Of a stretch of 22,904 nucleotides of DNA, positions 1 to 7,051 are shown one piece after another (position 1 is the first letter of the stretch; each line of letters opens with the position of its first letter). Position numbers and translations under genes: made by a program. Below the pieces are notes generated by a model. The model was not told the DNA's origin. It ran no database searches and was given only the letters and a program-made list of their open reading frames with translations. Source of the stretch: Thiodiazotropha sp040507005 (lineage in GTDB: Bacteria; Pseudomonadota; Gammaproteobacteria; Chromatiales; Chromatiaceae); NCBI GenBank assembly GCA_040507005.1, contig JBEVVS010000009.1:1-22904 (forward strand), in the 5' to 3' direction.

Positions 1-29
1 AGTTGCTCTACCGACTGAGCTACATCGGC
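1..29 (-). tRNA. tRNA 5' part, probably tRNA-Thr, truncated by window edge
   Basis: Read on the minus strand, the sequence gives a 7-nt acceptor 5' arm (GCCGATG), TA, a D-arm with GCTCAG and GGTAGAGC, and the start of an anticodon stem (AACT). This is the canonical first 29 nt of a bacterial elongator tRNA. The anticodon and 3' half lie outside the window. From memory, the acceptor arm and the AACT anticodon-stem start resemble the thrU-type tRNA-Thr(UGU), so threonine is the best guess. A promoter sits just upstream. Confidence 0.8.
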
Positions 30-41
30 CGAAAGCGGGCA

Positions 42-71
42 ATTATAGCGGTTGAGGCGTTTTCGGGTCTA
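42..71 (-). promoter_or_regulatory. Sigma-70 promoter of the tRNA gene
   Basis: On the minus strand there is a consensus -10 TATAAT (47-42) and a -35-like TAGACC (71-66), separated by 18 nt. Initiation would fall near 35, leaving a short leader before the tRNA 5' end at 29. This geometry is typical of tRNA promoters. The promoter lies in the gap between thiO and the tRNA, so the tRNA probably does not depend on thiO read-through. Confidence 0.6.
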
Positions 72-145
72 GTTTTTTGCGCTGCGGCAAACCGCACCCT
101 ATTAGGCAATTGATGACGGGAATGAATGTGCTCTTTAGGCCCGAT

Positions 146-1231
146 TTATCTTTCTGCATCAATGGCATAGGCACTGGGATCCAAAATCGGCTCGCGGCCC
201 AGGAGCAGATCCGCCATGAGCCTGGCCGAGGCCGGCCCTAACACTACCCCGTTGCGAAAATGGCCTGCGTTGACGAATAGGCCGCTGATTTCCGGTACTG
301 GACCGATATAGGGGATGCCGTTGGGGGATCCGGGTCTCAGGCCGGCCCAGTGGTGTTCGATCTTCGCCTCGGCCAGCTGGGGGAAGTGGGCATGGGCGTA
401 GGCTTGCAGGGCCTGTTTCGCCTCATTTGTGGTGTGTTTGTCGAAGCCCCGGTACTCCAGGGTGCTGCCGGCCAGTACCCTGCCATCCTTGCGGGGGATG
501 ATGTAGCGGTCGTTGTGCAGGACGATGGGGCTGATCTCTCCGGGGCGATGGCGGAAGATGATCATCTGGCCCAGCACCGGCTCGATCTTGGGAGGGGCGA
601 GGATGCCGTTCAACAAGCTGCCGCTCCAGGCGCCGGCGCAGATAATGACCCGGTCTGCCTGGATCTCACCGCTGGGGGTGTTGACTCCGCGCACCCGGCC
701 CTGCTCGATCAGCAGTTGTGTGGCCTCGGTATGCTCCCGAATCTCGATCTTGTTGCGGATGGCATGATAGAGGGACTTGGTGAGTCGGGGGTTGCGGATT
801 TGCGACACGTCGGGCAGCCATAGCGCCTCTTTGGCATCTGTCTGCAGGCCGGGCTGGCACTGATCTATACCCGACTGGTCCATGAGAAGAAGCGGTTGGT
901 GGAAACGCTCGGACCACTTCACCGCTTCGTCATTGTCCCCGGGCTCGAGGATCAGCAGTCCGCTATCGAGATATTCGGGATCTGGGCCGCCGGCATCGAT
1001 CAACATCCGGGCCAGGGCGGGGTAGTGGGCCTGACTCCACTGTGCCAGTCTGGAGACGGCGTCGGCATAGCGCCAGGGATAGAGGGGTGAGATGATGCCG
1101 CCGCCGGCCCAGGAGGATTCCCGGCCCGGATTGCCCTTTTCGATCAGGGTGACGGCCACGCCTGCGCTGTGCAGTTCATTGGCAGTGAGCATGCCGATGA
1201 TGCCGCCACCCACTATCAGGCACTCTGTCAT
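146..1231 (-). CDS. thiO: Glycine oxidase ThiO, FAD-dependent amino-acid oxidase
   Basis: ThiO oxidises glycine to iminoacetate (dehydroglycine) for assembly of the thiamine thiazole ring in the cytosol. The 361-aa protein opens with the ADP-binding Rossmann motif VGGGIIG (about residues 7-13) and the acidic end of the second strand (LIEK). It then has the family-typical SWAGGGIISPLYPW segment (about 40-53). The C-terminal block HWAGLRPGSPNG...NAGHFRNGVVLGPASA is the DAO-type FAD/substrate signature. Length is normal for ThiO. The ATG start has AAGG eight or nine bases upstream. No thiamine genes (thiS, thiG, thiE) adjoin it, so the pathway role rests on family resemblance; a broader D-amino-acid oxidase role cannot be excluded. 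In Pseudomonas aeruginosa a homologue also borders the fimT-pilE cluster. Confidence 0.85.
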   Translation of the reverse strand: MTECLIVGGGIIGMLTANELHSAGVAVTLIEKGNPGRESSWAGGGIISPLYPWRYADAVSRLAQWSQAHYPALARMLIDAGGPDPEYLDSGLLILEPGDNDEAVKWSERFHQPLLLMDQSGIDQCQPGLQTDAKEALWLPDVSQIRNPRLTKSLYHAIRNKIEIREHTEATQLLIEQGRVRGVNTPSGEIQADRVIICAGAWSGSLLNGILAPPKIEPVLGQMIIFRHRPGEISPIVLHNDRYIIPRKDGRVLAGSTLEYRGFDKHTTNEAKQALQAYAHAHFPQLAEAKIEHHWAGLRPGSPNGIPYIGPVPEISGLFVNAGHFRNGVVLGPASARLMADLLLGREPILDPSAYAIDAER

Positions 1232-1386
1232 GAAAACAACCTTTTGAATATTGAAGACTGGCTCGGTCAGTCGATGCCGAATCCGCAGGATCGAACGTCG
1301 CAGAATAGCATGTTCTGACGGATGGTGTCTTTGCCAGGGGCAGAGACTATCGGCTTAACTGCACCTGCCTTTAAACCGACAAGCCA
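1232..1386. other. Intergenic gap between thiO and pilY1 copy B
   Basis: The 155-bp gap holds an inverted repeat next to the pilY1 stop, listed separately. On the minus strand there is also a possible extended -10 element (TGCTATTCT, around 1302-1310) without a convincing -35. That element could start thiO transcription about 65 nt upstream of its ATG. No coding sequence or repeat family was recognised. Confidence 0.4.
1349..1380 (-). terminator. Inverted repeat just after pilY1 copy B
   Basis: The arms ATCGGCTTAA (1349-1358) and TTAAACCGAC (1371-1380) can pair over about nine or ten positions with G-U wobbles, around a 12-nt loop. The repeat begins seven bases after the pilY1 stop in the direction of transcription. 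No U-run follows, so it is not a textbook intrinsic terminator. It may be a 3'-end stabilising or factor-dependent structure. Confidence 0.35.
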
Positions 1387-4263
1387 CTACTCTGGAATCA
1401 CCTCTTCCCAGTAGATGGGCAGGAAGCGGTCACCCCATTCGTGCTTTTTCTCCAGATCGGCGAAGAGGAATATCTTTTTGCCCAGGGTTGTATTGCCATT
1501 ACTGTCCTCGCCCCCGGGAAATATCAGCATGGGGGAGGGCGGGATGCCCTGCAACTGCAAATCCGTCGACCGGTCGCTGATGGTGAGCGGGGCCTCAGTG
1601 TCGCCACTCCAGCTGATGGCGGCGTTGGCACTGATCAGGTCGAGCCCATAGATGCTTGCCGTACCTGGGTTGGAAGAGGCCAGGCAGGGGTCGTCAGGGG
1701 TTTCTATGTTGGCGCGATAGGTGGTGAAGAAGATGGCGTAGTCGTAGAGAATCGCCCGGGAGAATGACTTCTCTCCCGCCGGGAGATCGATGTACCAGCC
1801 CCTATATTGGTCGCTAAGCACTTCACCGTTGTTCAGGACTGTGGTTGTGGCATTGATGAAATCACTGTCGGTGGCTGTCTGGTCGGTGATTGCACGGCCC
1901 CAGATGTTGTTGTCCCGGATCATATAGAAGCGGTCCTGGTAATTCGCATCCAGGGGATTGGCGTGGTCCCCGGTGCCGATCATCAGTACCAGGAACTGCC
2001 GGGCACCTCTGGCATAGTAGCCAATCTGGGGGGTATTGAAGAACTTCCTGTGGGCATTGGCGCCCTGATTGATATCGGCCACAATTCCGCCTGCGATGGC
2101 GTTGCCCTCATTCTCCCCATCGGGGAAATCCACACGGATGATTCTCCCACCCACATCGGCCGCATAGATGCGATCCTCCAGACCGTTGCCGTTGATGTCC
2201 ACGGTGGCGAGGTTGCTGGGTATGGCATAGTCCATCCCGTCGATGGTATGGCTGGCCTGGTTGTTGGAGATGGATGTCAGGAGTGAGCCGGTGGCGGCAT
2301 TGACGATATAGATCGCATTACCCTGATCGTCTGGTTGGTTGCTATTGTCCTGGTCGGGATCGTAACCGCCGCCGAAGATCAGTACATCCCGCTCGGCGCC
2401 GCCGATGCGCATCTGCACAAACAGGGGTTTGGACCAGGTCTGGCCCAACCTGGCGTATTGACCGGGGGATGCCTCGCTGGAGATCTCGGTGATGTACTCG
2501 GGCGCCATGCGGTTGCTGATATCAAGCATGTGATATTTTTCACCCCCCCTGCGCATGCCAATGATGGCTAGTTTACGGTTGCCTATTTCATAGATGGTCA
2601 TAGGGCCGTCGAGGCCGTAGTAGGGTGTGTTGGATGGGTTGTTGCTCCTGAGAAGGCGAATGTTCGGCATCAGGTCCAGGGGCATGAAGGCCCAGAGTTC
2701 CTCGCCTGTCTCAGCGTCGATGGCCTCCAGCACACCTTCGCTGGTGGGCAGGTAGACAGTGCTCTGTTGGCCGTAACGGACCACCTGGGGCCGGGTATGT
2801 ATCGGAGCCCCCATGACCCCGCCACGGCCGGGGTGGGTTTCAGTGGCCACATACGCCGGATCGCGGGTGATCCAGTTGAGCAGTGTTGTGCGCTCCTCCT
2901 CGGTGGTGACGTCAAGGGTCTCGATGGTGATATTGGTTGAATCGCGATGGACGCGATTTGAGGGATGAGCGAGGGATACGCCCGGGTCCAGGTTTGTAAA
3001 AAGACTCCTCAACCCTGTCATGTTACGCGCGGCGCCGCCGTTGAGGGGTTCCCCCTCGTCTGGCTGGCAACTGGCTTGCTGACAAAACAGGTCAACGGTA
3101 CTGGCGAAGGTGTGGTCGTTGTTGAGTACCGGTTGGCCGCCGCTCGCCCTTAACTGGATATCGTCATCCGTCACATCCACCCGATATTTTTTCAGGTTGC
3201 CGCGCCAGAAATTTCTCGCTTCAGGATAGAACAGGGGGACGTAGATATACTCATCATTGACTGCCGCGTTGTCCGGATTGAAGGGGATGGCGGGGGCGTT
3301 CATGGCGTAGTCGATGGAGTCTTGGGCATCCTCGATGATTTCAGTGAAGGCATTCACGATATCGTCTTCGTTATCCGCATGCCAGGAGATGCCGCCACCT
3401 TGATTTGCAACACCATCCATGAACTGGCGGGTGGGTGATTCCGGAGACGCGCCGAAGGAGATGGTGTAAGTGAGTATGTTCTGCACCCCTTCCCAACCCG
3501 GATCGGTTGCCAGGTCTGTCTGGTAGGCCCAGGCGCTGATCTCGTTGGCGCAGCGGGCGCCGTCGTTATACCAGGATGGCGAGTTATTATTGCCGTCCTC
3601 GAAATTATCAAAAATGTTAACCTCTGCGCATGGACTGCCCGCGTACTGGGTTCTGGTGGTGGTGTTGGGGGCACCGTCCGAGAGCAGTACGATTCGGTTG
3701 GGGGCGCATCTGAGTTCCTCGGGGTTGCCGTTGAGCGGCGATTGCAAACTGCTGCCCTGGATCTGGGTGGGTATCACGTTCGGATTGAACCAATCGACCG
3801 CTGCGGCCAGGGCGTCGGTGGTTGGGGTAAAAGAGAGTGCCTGCAGATTATTGATCTCTGTACGAAACGCAGCCCGCTCCTCTCCCACGACGGCGAAATC
3901 ACCGGTTGAGGCCACCAGTCTCGTTTCCGCATCAGGGGCGAAACTCGTTGAGGTGTAACCAAGCAGTGCGGCATTCACGTTGTCGAGCAATTCATGGTCC
4001 ACAATCCTACGCAGTGCGCTGACTAGCGCATCCCTGCGTGAACCGGCTATCGGGTTGTTCGGGTCCACAAGACCCCCCATGCTGCCTGATTCGTCCAGCA
4101 GGAAGAGTATATTGGGTGGCACCGGCTCCACCGGCGGCTGCAGATAGACTTCGATGTCATCGGCATAGCAGTGACTGACCGCCAGCCATAGCAAGATGAG
4201 TGCTAAAGATCTGACGGATGAAGGATGCTGATCCTTTATGTAGTGTGAGCGTGTGTTAGCCAT
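1387..4263 (-). CDS. pilY1: PilY1/PilC-type pilus tip adhesin with von Willebrand A domain, copy B
   Basis: PilY1 is secreted to the type IV pilus tip with the minor pilins, supporting pilus assembly, adhesion and often surface sensing. This 958-aa copy has a Sec signal peptide with probable cleavage after SHCYA (residue 34). A vWA domain follows, with MIDAS motif D57-x-S59-x-S61 and the later VLLSDGAPN strand. The C-terminal PilY1 beta-propeller contains GAPIHTRPQVV, YLPTSEGVLEAID, YYGLDGPMT and GMRRGGEKYHMLD. A calcium loop of type DxNxNGxxD (D689-D697) precedes IYAADVGGRIIRVD. The ATG overlaps the pilX stop by one base (TGATG), so translation is probably coupled. Compared with copy A it lacks an insertion of roughly 80 residues. 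A 7-base G run on the coding strand lies in the RRGG codons (about residue 572). Confidence 0.9.
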   Translation of the reverse strand: MANTRSHYIKDQHPSSVRSLALILLWLAVSHCYADDIEVYLQPPVEPVPPNILFLLDESGSMGGLVDPNNPIAGSRRDALVSALRRIVDHELLDNVNAALLGYTSTSFAPDAETRLVASTGDFAVVGEERAAFRTEINNLQALSFTPTTDALAAAVDWFNPNVIPTQIQGSSLQSPLNGNPEELRCAPNRIVLLSDGAPNTTTRTQYAGSPCAEVNIFDNFEDGNNNSPSWYNDGARCANEISAWAYQTDLATDPGWEGVQNILTYTISFGASPESPTRQFMDGVANQGGGISWHADNEDDIVNAFTEIIEDAQDSIDYAMNAPAIPFNPDNAAVNDEYIYVPLFYPEARNFWRGNLKKYRVDVTDDDIQLRASGGQPVLNNDHTFASTVDLFCQQASCQPDEGEPLNGGAARNMTGLRSLFTNLDPGVSLAHPSNRVHRDSTNITIETLDVTTEEERTTLLNWITRDPAYVATETHPGRGGVMGAPIHTRPQVVRYGQQSTVYLPTSEGVLEAIDAETGEELWAFMPLDLMPNIRLLRSNNPSNTPYYGLDGPMTIYEIGNRKLAIIGMRRGGEKYHMLDISNRMAPEYITEISSEASPGQYARLGQTWSKPLFVQMRIGGAERDVLIFGGGYDPDQDNSNQPDDQGNAIYIVNAATGSLLTSISNNQASHTIDGMDYAIPSNLATVDINGNGLEDRIYAADVGGRIIRVDFPDGENEGNAIAGGIVADINQGANAHRKFFNTPQIGYYARGARQFLVLMIGTGDHANPLDANYQDRFYMIRDNNIWGRAITDQTATDSDFINATTTVLNNGEVLSDQYRGWYIDLPAGEKSFSRAILYDYAIFFTTYRANIETPDDPCLASSNPGTASIYGLDLISANAAISWSGDTEAPLTISDRSTDLQLQGIPPSPMLIFPGGEDSNGNTTLGKKIFLFADLEKKHEWGDRFLPIYWEEVIPE

Positions 4264-4766
4264 CAGTACCTCTGTCGTAACAATCCCACCTGCATTCTGT
4301 TGTGGGTACGGGTGTGGCCTTCGCCGACCGTGCCGACTGCGTCGGTGAGAAACAGATGGGTGGTGTTGTCCAGCTGGTGCCCGGAGAAGAAGAGACCCTC
4401 TCGCTCACCCTGGTACATCATGCGCAGGCTGGCCCTCAAGGGAGGGTGCGCGTTCAGCGCCGGATCCGTCGGGTCGTCTCCCGGTTCGGGGGAGAGGAAA
4501 AAGCTGTCGTTTTCACTGACTTCATTCACCTGGGAGGGTATGTCAAAGTCGTCTATGACGCTTAGATCCGGCCCGATGACTTTGGCCAGGGCGTTTTCGG
4601 CCGCGGCGAAACTCAACGCCTTGAATTGATGATTGACCGCGATCTTGGTATCCAGATTGGTATTATGTACGGCGCTGAGACTGAGCAGGGTCACGATCGT
4701 GAGGATGATCAGGCTGACCACCAGAGCAACGCCGGATTGTTTGGTAACGGGTGTTGTTTGAAGCAT
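4263..4766 (-). CDS. pilX: Type IV minor pilin PilX, copy B
   Basis: PilX is a GspK-like minor pilin that primes pilus assembly and sits near the tip. The 167-aa protein has a class III prepilin leader ending KQSG|VALVVSLI. A hydrophobic helix follows, with the PilX_N-type continuation LSAVHNTNLDTKIAVNHQF and AAAENALAK. Position 5 of the mature protein is not glutamate, as is usual in the PilX/GspK class. The start has GGAG about ten bases upstream. It lies 14 bp after pilW and overlaps pilY1 by one base. The first 65 residues are strikingly similar to copy A; the C-terminal half has diverged. Confidence 0.85.
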   Translation of the reverse strand: MLQTTPVTKQSGVALVVSLIILTIVTLLSLSAVHNTNLDTKIAVNHQFKALSFAAAENALAKVIGPDLSVIDDFDIPSQVNEVSENDSFFLSPEPGDDPTDPALNAHPPLRASLRMMYQGEREGLFFSGHQLDNTTHLFLTDAVGTVGEGHTRTHNRMQVGLLRQRY

Positions 4767-4780
4767 CTAGTGACAACTCC

Positions 4781-5632
4781 TCAGATATCGGCGAACTGGC
4801 GGTACATATGGTGCAGGTTGCGCAGTGAAATGGTGGTGCTGGCGGATTTGTAGATGTAGTTGTTGTCCGGTGCGGTGAAACTGGCCCCCAGCAGGTCCAA
4901 CTGATCCGGTGTATCTGGACGATAGGACCAGGGCAGCTCAAAACCGGCACCGGAGGCGACCACCAAGCCGATTCTGATCGATACCACACTCATCCATTCC
5001 TGTGGCTCGACGGCATCGGCCGTGAGGTAGATGTTCGCGGAACTGTCTGGTTCAGTATCCGTATCTATGCCATACAGCACACGCATCTGGGCGATGTCAG
5101 CGGCGATGGGTTGGGATTGGATCAGCTCACCATCGAGATAGGCCTGGCAGTTGAGATCTCCCTCATTGTCCACCACAAAGCGTACCGAGATGATGCCGTC
5201 ATCCATGGTGTCGTCGTCCAATCCACAAGGTGCTGGTCCGGAGGCGTAGCGCACCGACACGACGCTGGACTCTTCTGGGGCAGGGCTCCATATTGCGCCT
5301 GAGTGGGGGGTGCCGCTGACGATGCTATCATGCACCAGTTCCAGGGCAGGGAAGGTCCTGCTGCCATCGTCCTGCTGGCCATCACGGTATGCGGATGGGC
5401 TGTCTGCCGATGTGGCTATGCCTCTCCCCGCCATGATCAATGCGCGTCGCATCTCCTCGAAGACGAAGCGATACTTATCCGTGGTCGCGGAGTTGGCCGC
5501 CGTGGCGTTAAAGGCGTTCTTGCTATCGATATAGATCTTCGCGATGCCACTCATAAGAAACAGGCTGATCGCGGTGGCAATCAATAGGGATATCAAGGAG
5601 AACCCAGTCTGAGAATGCTTTGTTGCGTGCAT
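4781..5632 (-). CDS. pilW: Type IV minor pilin PilW, copy B
   Basis: PilW is the GspJ-like member of the minor pilin complex. The 283-aa protein starts MHATKHSQTG|FSLISLLIATAI, a short basic leader and a prepilin peptidase site followed by the hydrophobic helix. IYIDSKNAF and a conserved EEMRRALIMAGRGI segment come next. C-terminally, the stretch MRVLYGIDTDTEPDSSAN and the ending TTISLRNLHHMYR match copy A in layout. Residue 5 of the mature chain is Ser (codon TCC) instead of the usual Glu. The ATG is one base after the pilV stop, with GGAG nine bases upstream inside pilV. Confidence 0.82.
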   Translation of the reverse strand: MHATKHSQTGFSLISLLIATAISLFLMSGIAKIYIDSKNAFNATAANSATTDKYRFVFEEMRRALIMAGRGIATSADSPSAYRDGQQDDGSRTFPALELVHDSIVSGTPHSGAIWSPAPEESSVVSVRYASGPAPCGLDDDTMDDGIISVRFVVDNEGDLNCQAYLDGELIQSQPIAADIAQMRVLYGIDTDTEPDSSANIYLTADAVEPQEWMSVVSIRIGLVVASGAGFELPWSYRPDTPDQLDLLGASFTAPDNNYIYKSASTTISLRNLHHMYRQFADI

Positions 5633-5633
5633 G

Positions 5634-6200
5634 TTACGGTACTCCGGGAATCACGGTCAGGACCACCTCATCCACATCATCGGGATCGAGATCGGTCACC
5701 CTTGCCTGGTGTTGCCAGCTGACCCTGATCAATAGGCGAGAGAGATCGCTGCATATATCCGCATCCGTGCTATCCGCATCCAGACAGGTGACCAGCAACC
5801 GCCCATCCGGCAGCCTCTGCTCTATGCCGGTTCCACAACTGATCTGGTGCAGGTCAAAGATCGCCACCTGTTGCGGGGTGCACTGGCCGACGGATGAGGC
5901 GCTGTCCATTGTCGGGGTCATGGAGCAGTTGGGCAGCGCTGCACCGGACCAGGTCTCGCAATCTGGACTGCCGAGGTATTCGTTATCGGCAACGGCAATC
6001 AGATTGGCATGCATGCGGTCTGAAAGAGCGGTTGCATAATCGATCGCTCTGGATCGGTAGTCCGCATTGCTGGATCCTTGCAATGCTGCGATTTGCAGAC
6101 TTGCCACACCAAGCAAACCGATGGCGACGATGACCGCGGCAATCAACACTTCAATGAGCGTCATGCCCTGGTGTCTTTGTCGATAAGTGATGAGCGACAT
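5634..6200 (-). CDS. pilV: Type IV minor pilin PilV, copy B
   Basis: PilV is the GspI-like minor pilin. I place the start at ATG 6200 (188 aa): GAGG lies eight bases upstream and the leader becomes MSLITYRQRHQG, 12 residues. A GTG seven codons further upstream (6221) is possible but has weaker ribosome-binding sequence. The site G|MTLIEVLIAAVIVAIGLLG has Glu at position 5 and the PilV pattern GVASLQIAALQGSSNADYRSRAIDYATALSDRMHAN. The mature domain contains several Cys residues, probably disulphide-forming outside the cytoplasm. It heads the copy B operon and is not preceded by a fimT gene. Confidence 0.85.
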   Translation of the reverse strand: MSLITYRQRHQGMTLIEVLIAAVIVAIGLLGVASLQIAALQGSSNADYRSRAIDYATALSDRMHANLIAVADNEYLGSPDCETWSGAALPNCSMTPTMDSASSVGQCTPQQVAIFDLHQISCGTGIEQRLPDGRLLVTCLDADSTDADICSDLSRLLIRVSWQHQARVTDLDPDDVDEVVLTVIPGVP

Positions 6201-6279
6201 CCTGTTTGCCTCGATAACCACAAGCTTTCACCACAGATATGACTCAGGGTGAAAGGTGTAACATGTAGTCGGCGTTCCA

Positions 6280-6316
6280 TTCGAAACAGGCAACGGATTG
6301 CCGCTTCGAAACAGGC
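6280..6316. repeat. Two 12-bp direct repeats, 25 bp apart, upstream of copy B pilV
   Basis: TTCGAAACAGGC occurs at 6280-6291 and again, identically, at 6305-6316. The start-to-start distance of 25 bp is a little over two DNA turns, so a protein could contact both on nearly the same face. The pair lies 80-116 bp upstream of the preferred pilV start, a plausible place for an activator or operator. Each copy contains the palindromic core TTCGAA. No regulator is assigned. Confidence 0.5.
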
Positions 6317-6576
6317 CAAAAAGAGGGGATAGATGAATGGAGCTAAGCTGATCCCTGCTTTGAGTCCCTTTCAGAACACTCCCTGTTCCCTATTCAGGCT
6401 ACCCCTGGATAAGGGAGATGGTAAGTACCGTTTGTCGGTTCGATGTTACCGCTCATCCCTATATAGGCCTTTGCTGGCAGGGCTTTGGGTGAATTCAGTA
6501 AGGGATATCAGGCGTGGAAGGGGTCGGTTGGTATATTAAAACAGTGTTCGAAATCAATGCAGGGAAGGAGGTGTAC

Positions 6577-6606
6577 CCCATACCTCACATCCCTGTGAGG
6601 TATGGG
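6577..6606 (-). terminator. Perfect 13-bp hairpin with tetraloop downstream of pilE
   Basis: The arms CCCATACCTCACA (6577-6589) and TGTGAGGTATGGG (6594-6606) are exact reverse complements around four bases. On the minus-strand transcript the loop reads GGGA, which fits the stable GNRA class. It starts 16 bases after the pilE stop. No U-run follows, so it may act as a 3'-end protector or partial terminator between pilE and copy B instead of a classic intrinsic terminator. Confidence 0.6.
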
Positions 6607-6622
6607 TGCTGGGACGCAATGA

Positions 6623-7051
6623 CTATTTCCAGCCGTCTTCCCAGGTGGCACCTCTAAGTTGTTCCTTGCGCCCGGTGGAATGCAGGCGATAGGCAGTGAC
6701 ACTACCGTCTTCTTGCCCATTCTGGCCATCGATTTGCAGCATGTAACAACTGGCCAGGGGGCAAGCTGCGGTTGGTGCTGCAATCGTCATGTTGCCGTAA
6801 TACTCTTCCACACTGGTTGCGCTGATGTTGGTCGCGGCCAGGGTGGCGGGGTAGCTGCCCGTGCGGGCTTTTACCACCTCCATCTTCTGCGCCGCCGCAG
6901 TCAAAGCATCCATGCCGTCAGTTCTGTGTCCCCGCCTCACCGACTCCATGTAACTGGGGATAACGAACGACGCCAGGAGTCCTATGATGGCTATCGCGAT
7001 CATTAACTCAATCAGCGTAAACCCCCTGGGGATATAGTTGTATCTAATCAT
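6623..7051 (-). CDS. pilE: Type IV minor pilin PilE
   Basis: This is a PilE-family (major-pilin-like) minor pilin. I choose ATG 7051 (142 aa): GAGG lies six bases upstream and the leader becomes MIRYNYIPRG, followed by |FTLIELMIAIAIIGLLASF with Glu5. The frame opens 16 codons further upstream, but that would give an oversized leader inside pilY1. The body has the PilE-type SYMESVRRGHRTDGMDAL segment, a Cys pair (ACPLASCYM) and a C-terminal YRLHSTGRKEQ...W pattern. The start overlaps the pilY1 stop by eight bases (ATGATTAG), implying coupled translation. Only copy A has this gene. Confidence 0.88.
   Translation of the reverse strand: MIRYNYIPRGFTLIELMIAIAIIGLLASFVIPSYMESVRRGHRTDGMDALTAAAQKMEVVKARTGSYPATLAATNISATSVEEYYGNMTIAAPTAACPLASCYMLQIDGQNGQEDGSVTAYRLHSTGRKEQLRGATWEDGWK

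Larger units (their letters stand above)
6222..6622. other. Long non-coding stretch between pilE and copy B pilV
   Basis: About 400 bp separate copy A from copy B, far more than any other junction in this cluster. The stretch contains a 13-bp hairpin after pilE and a pair of 12-bp direct repeats near pilV, both listed separately. It also has a short perfect palindrome CCTATATAGG (6458-6467). I found no convincing coding sequence; a plus-strand 68-codon frame has no ribosome-binding site and poor composition. The stretch probably carries the 3' end of copy A mRNA and the start of copy B mRNA, but no clear sigma-70 or sigma-54 promoter was visible to me. Confidence 0.5.

Noticed and set aside
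1807..2286. 159-codon plus-strand frame opposite pilY1 copy B
   Set aside because: It is rich in Gly, Val and Ile, as expected from the complement of PilY1 codons, and has no ribosome-binding site. The PilY1 frame is continuous and well conserved with copy A.
6333..6539. 68-codon plus-strand frame in the pilE-pilV gap
   Set aside because: It has no convincing Shine-Dalgarno, an unusual composition and no family resemblance. It runs against all neighbouring genes.
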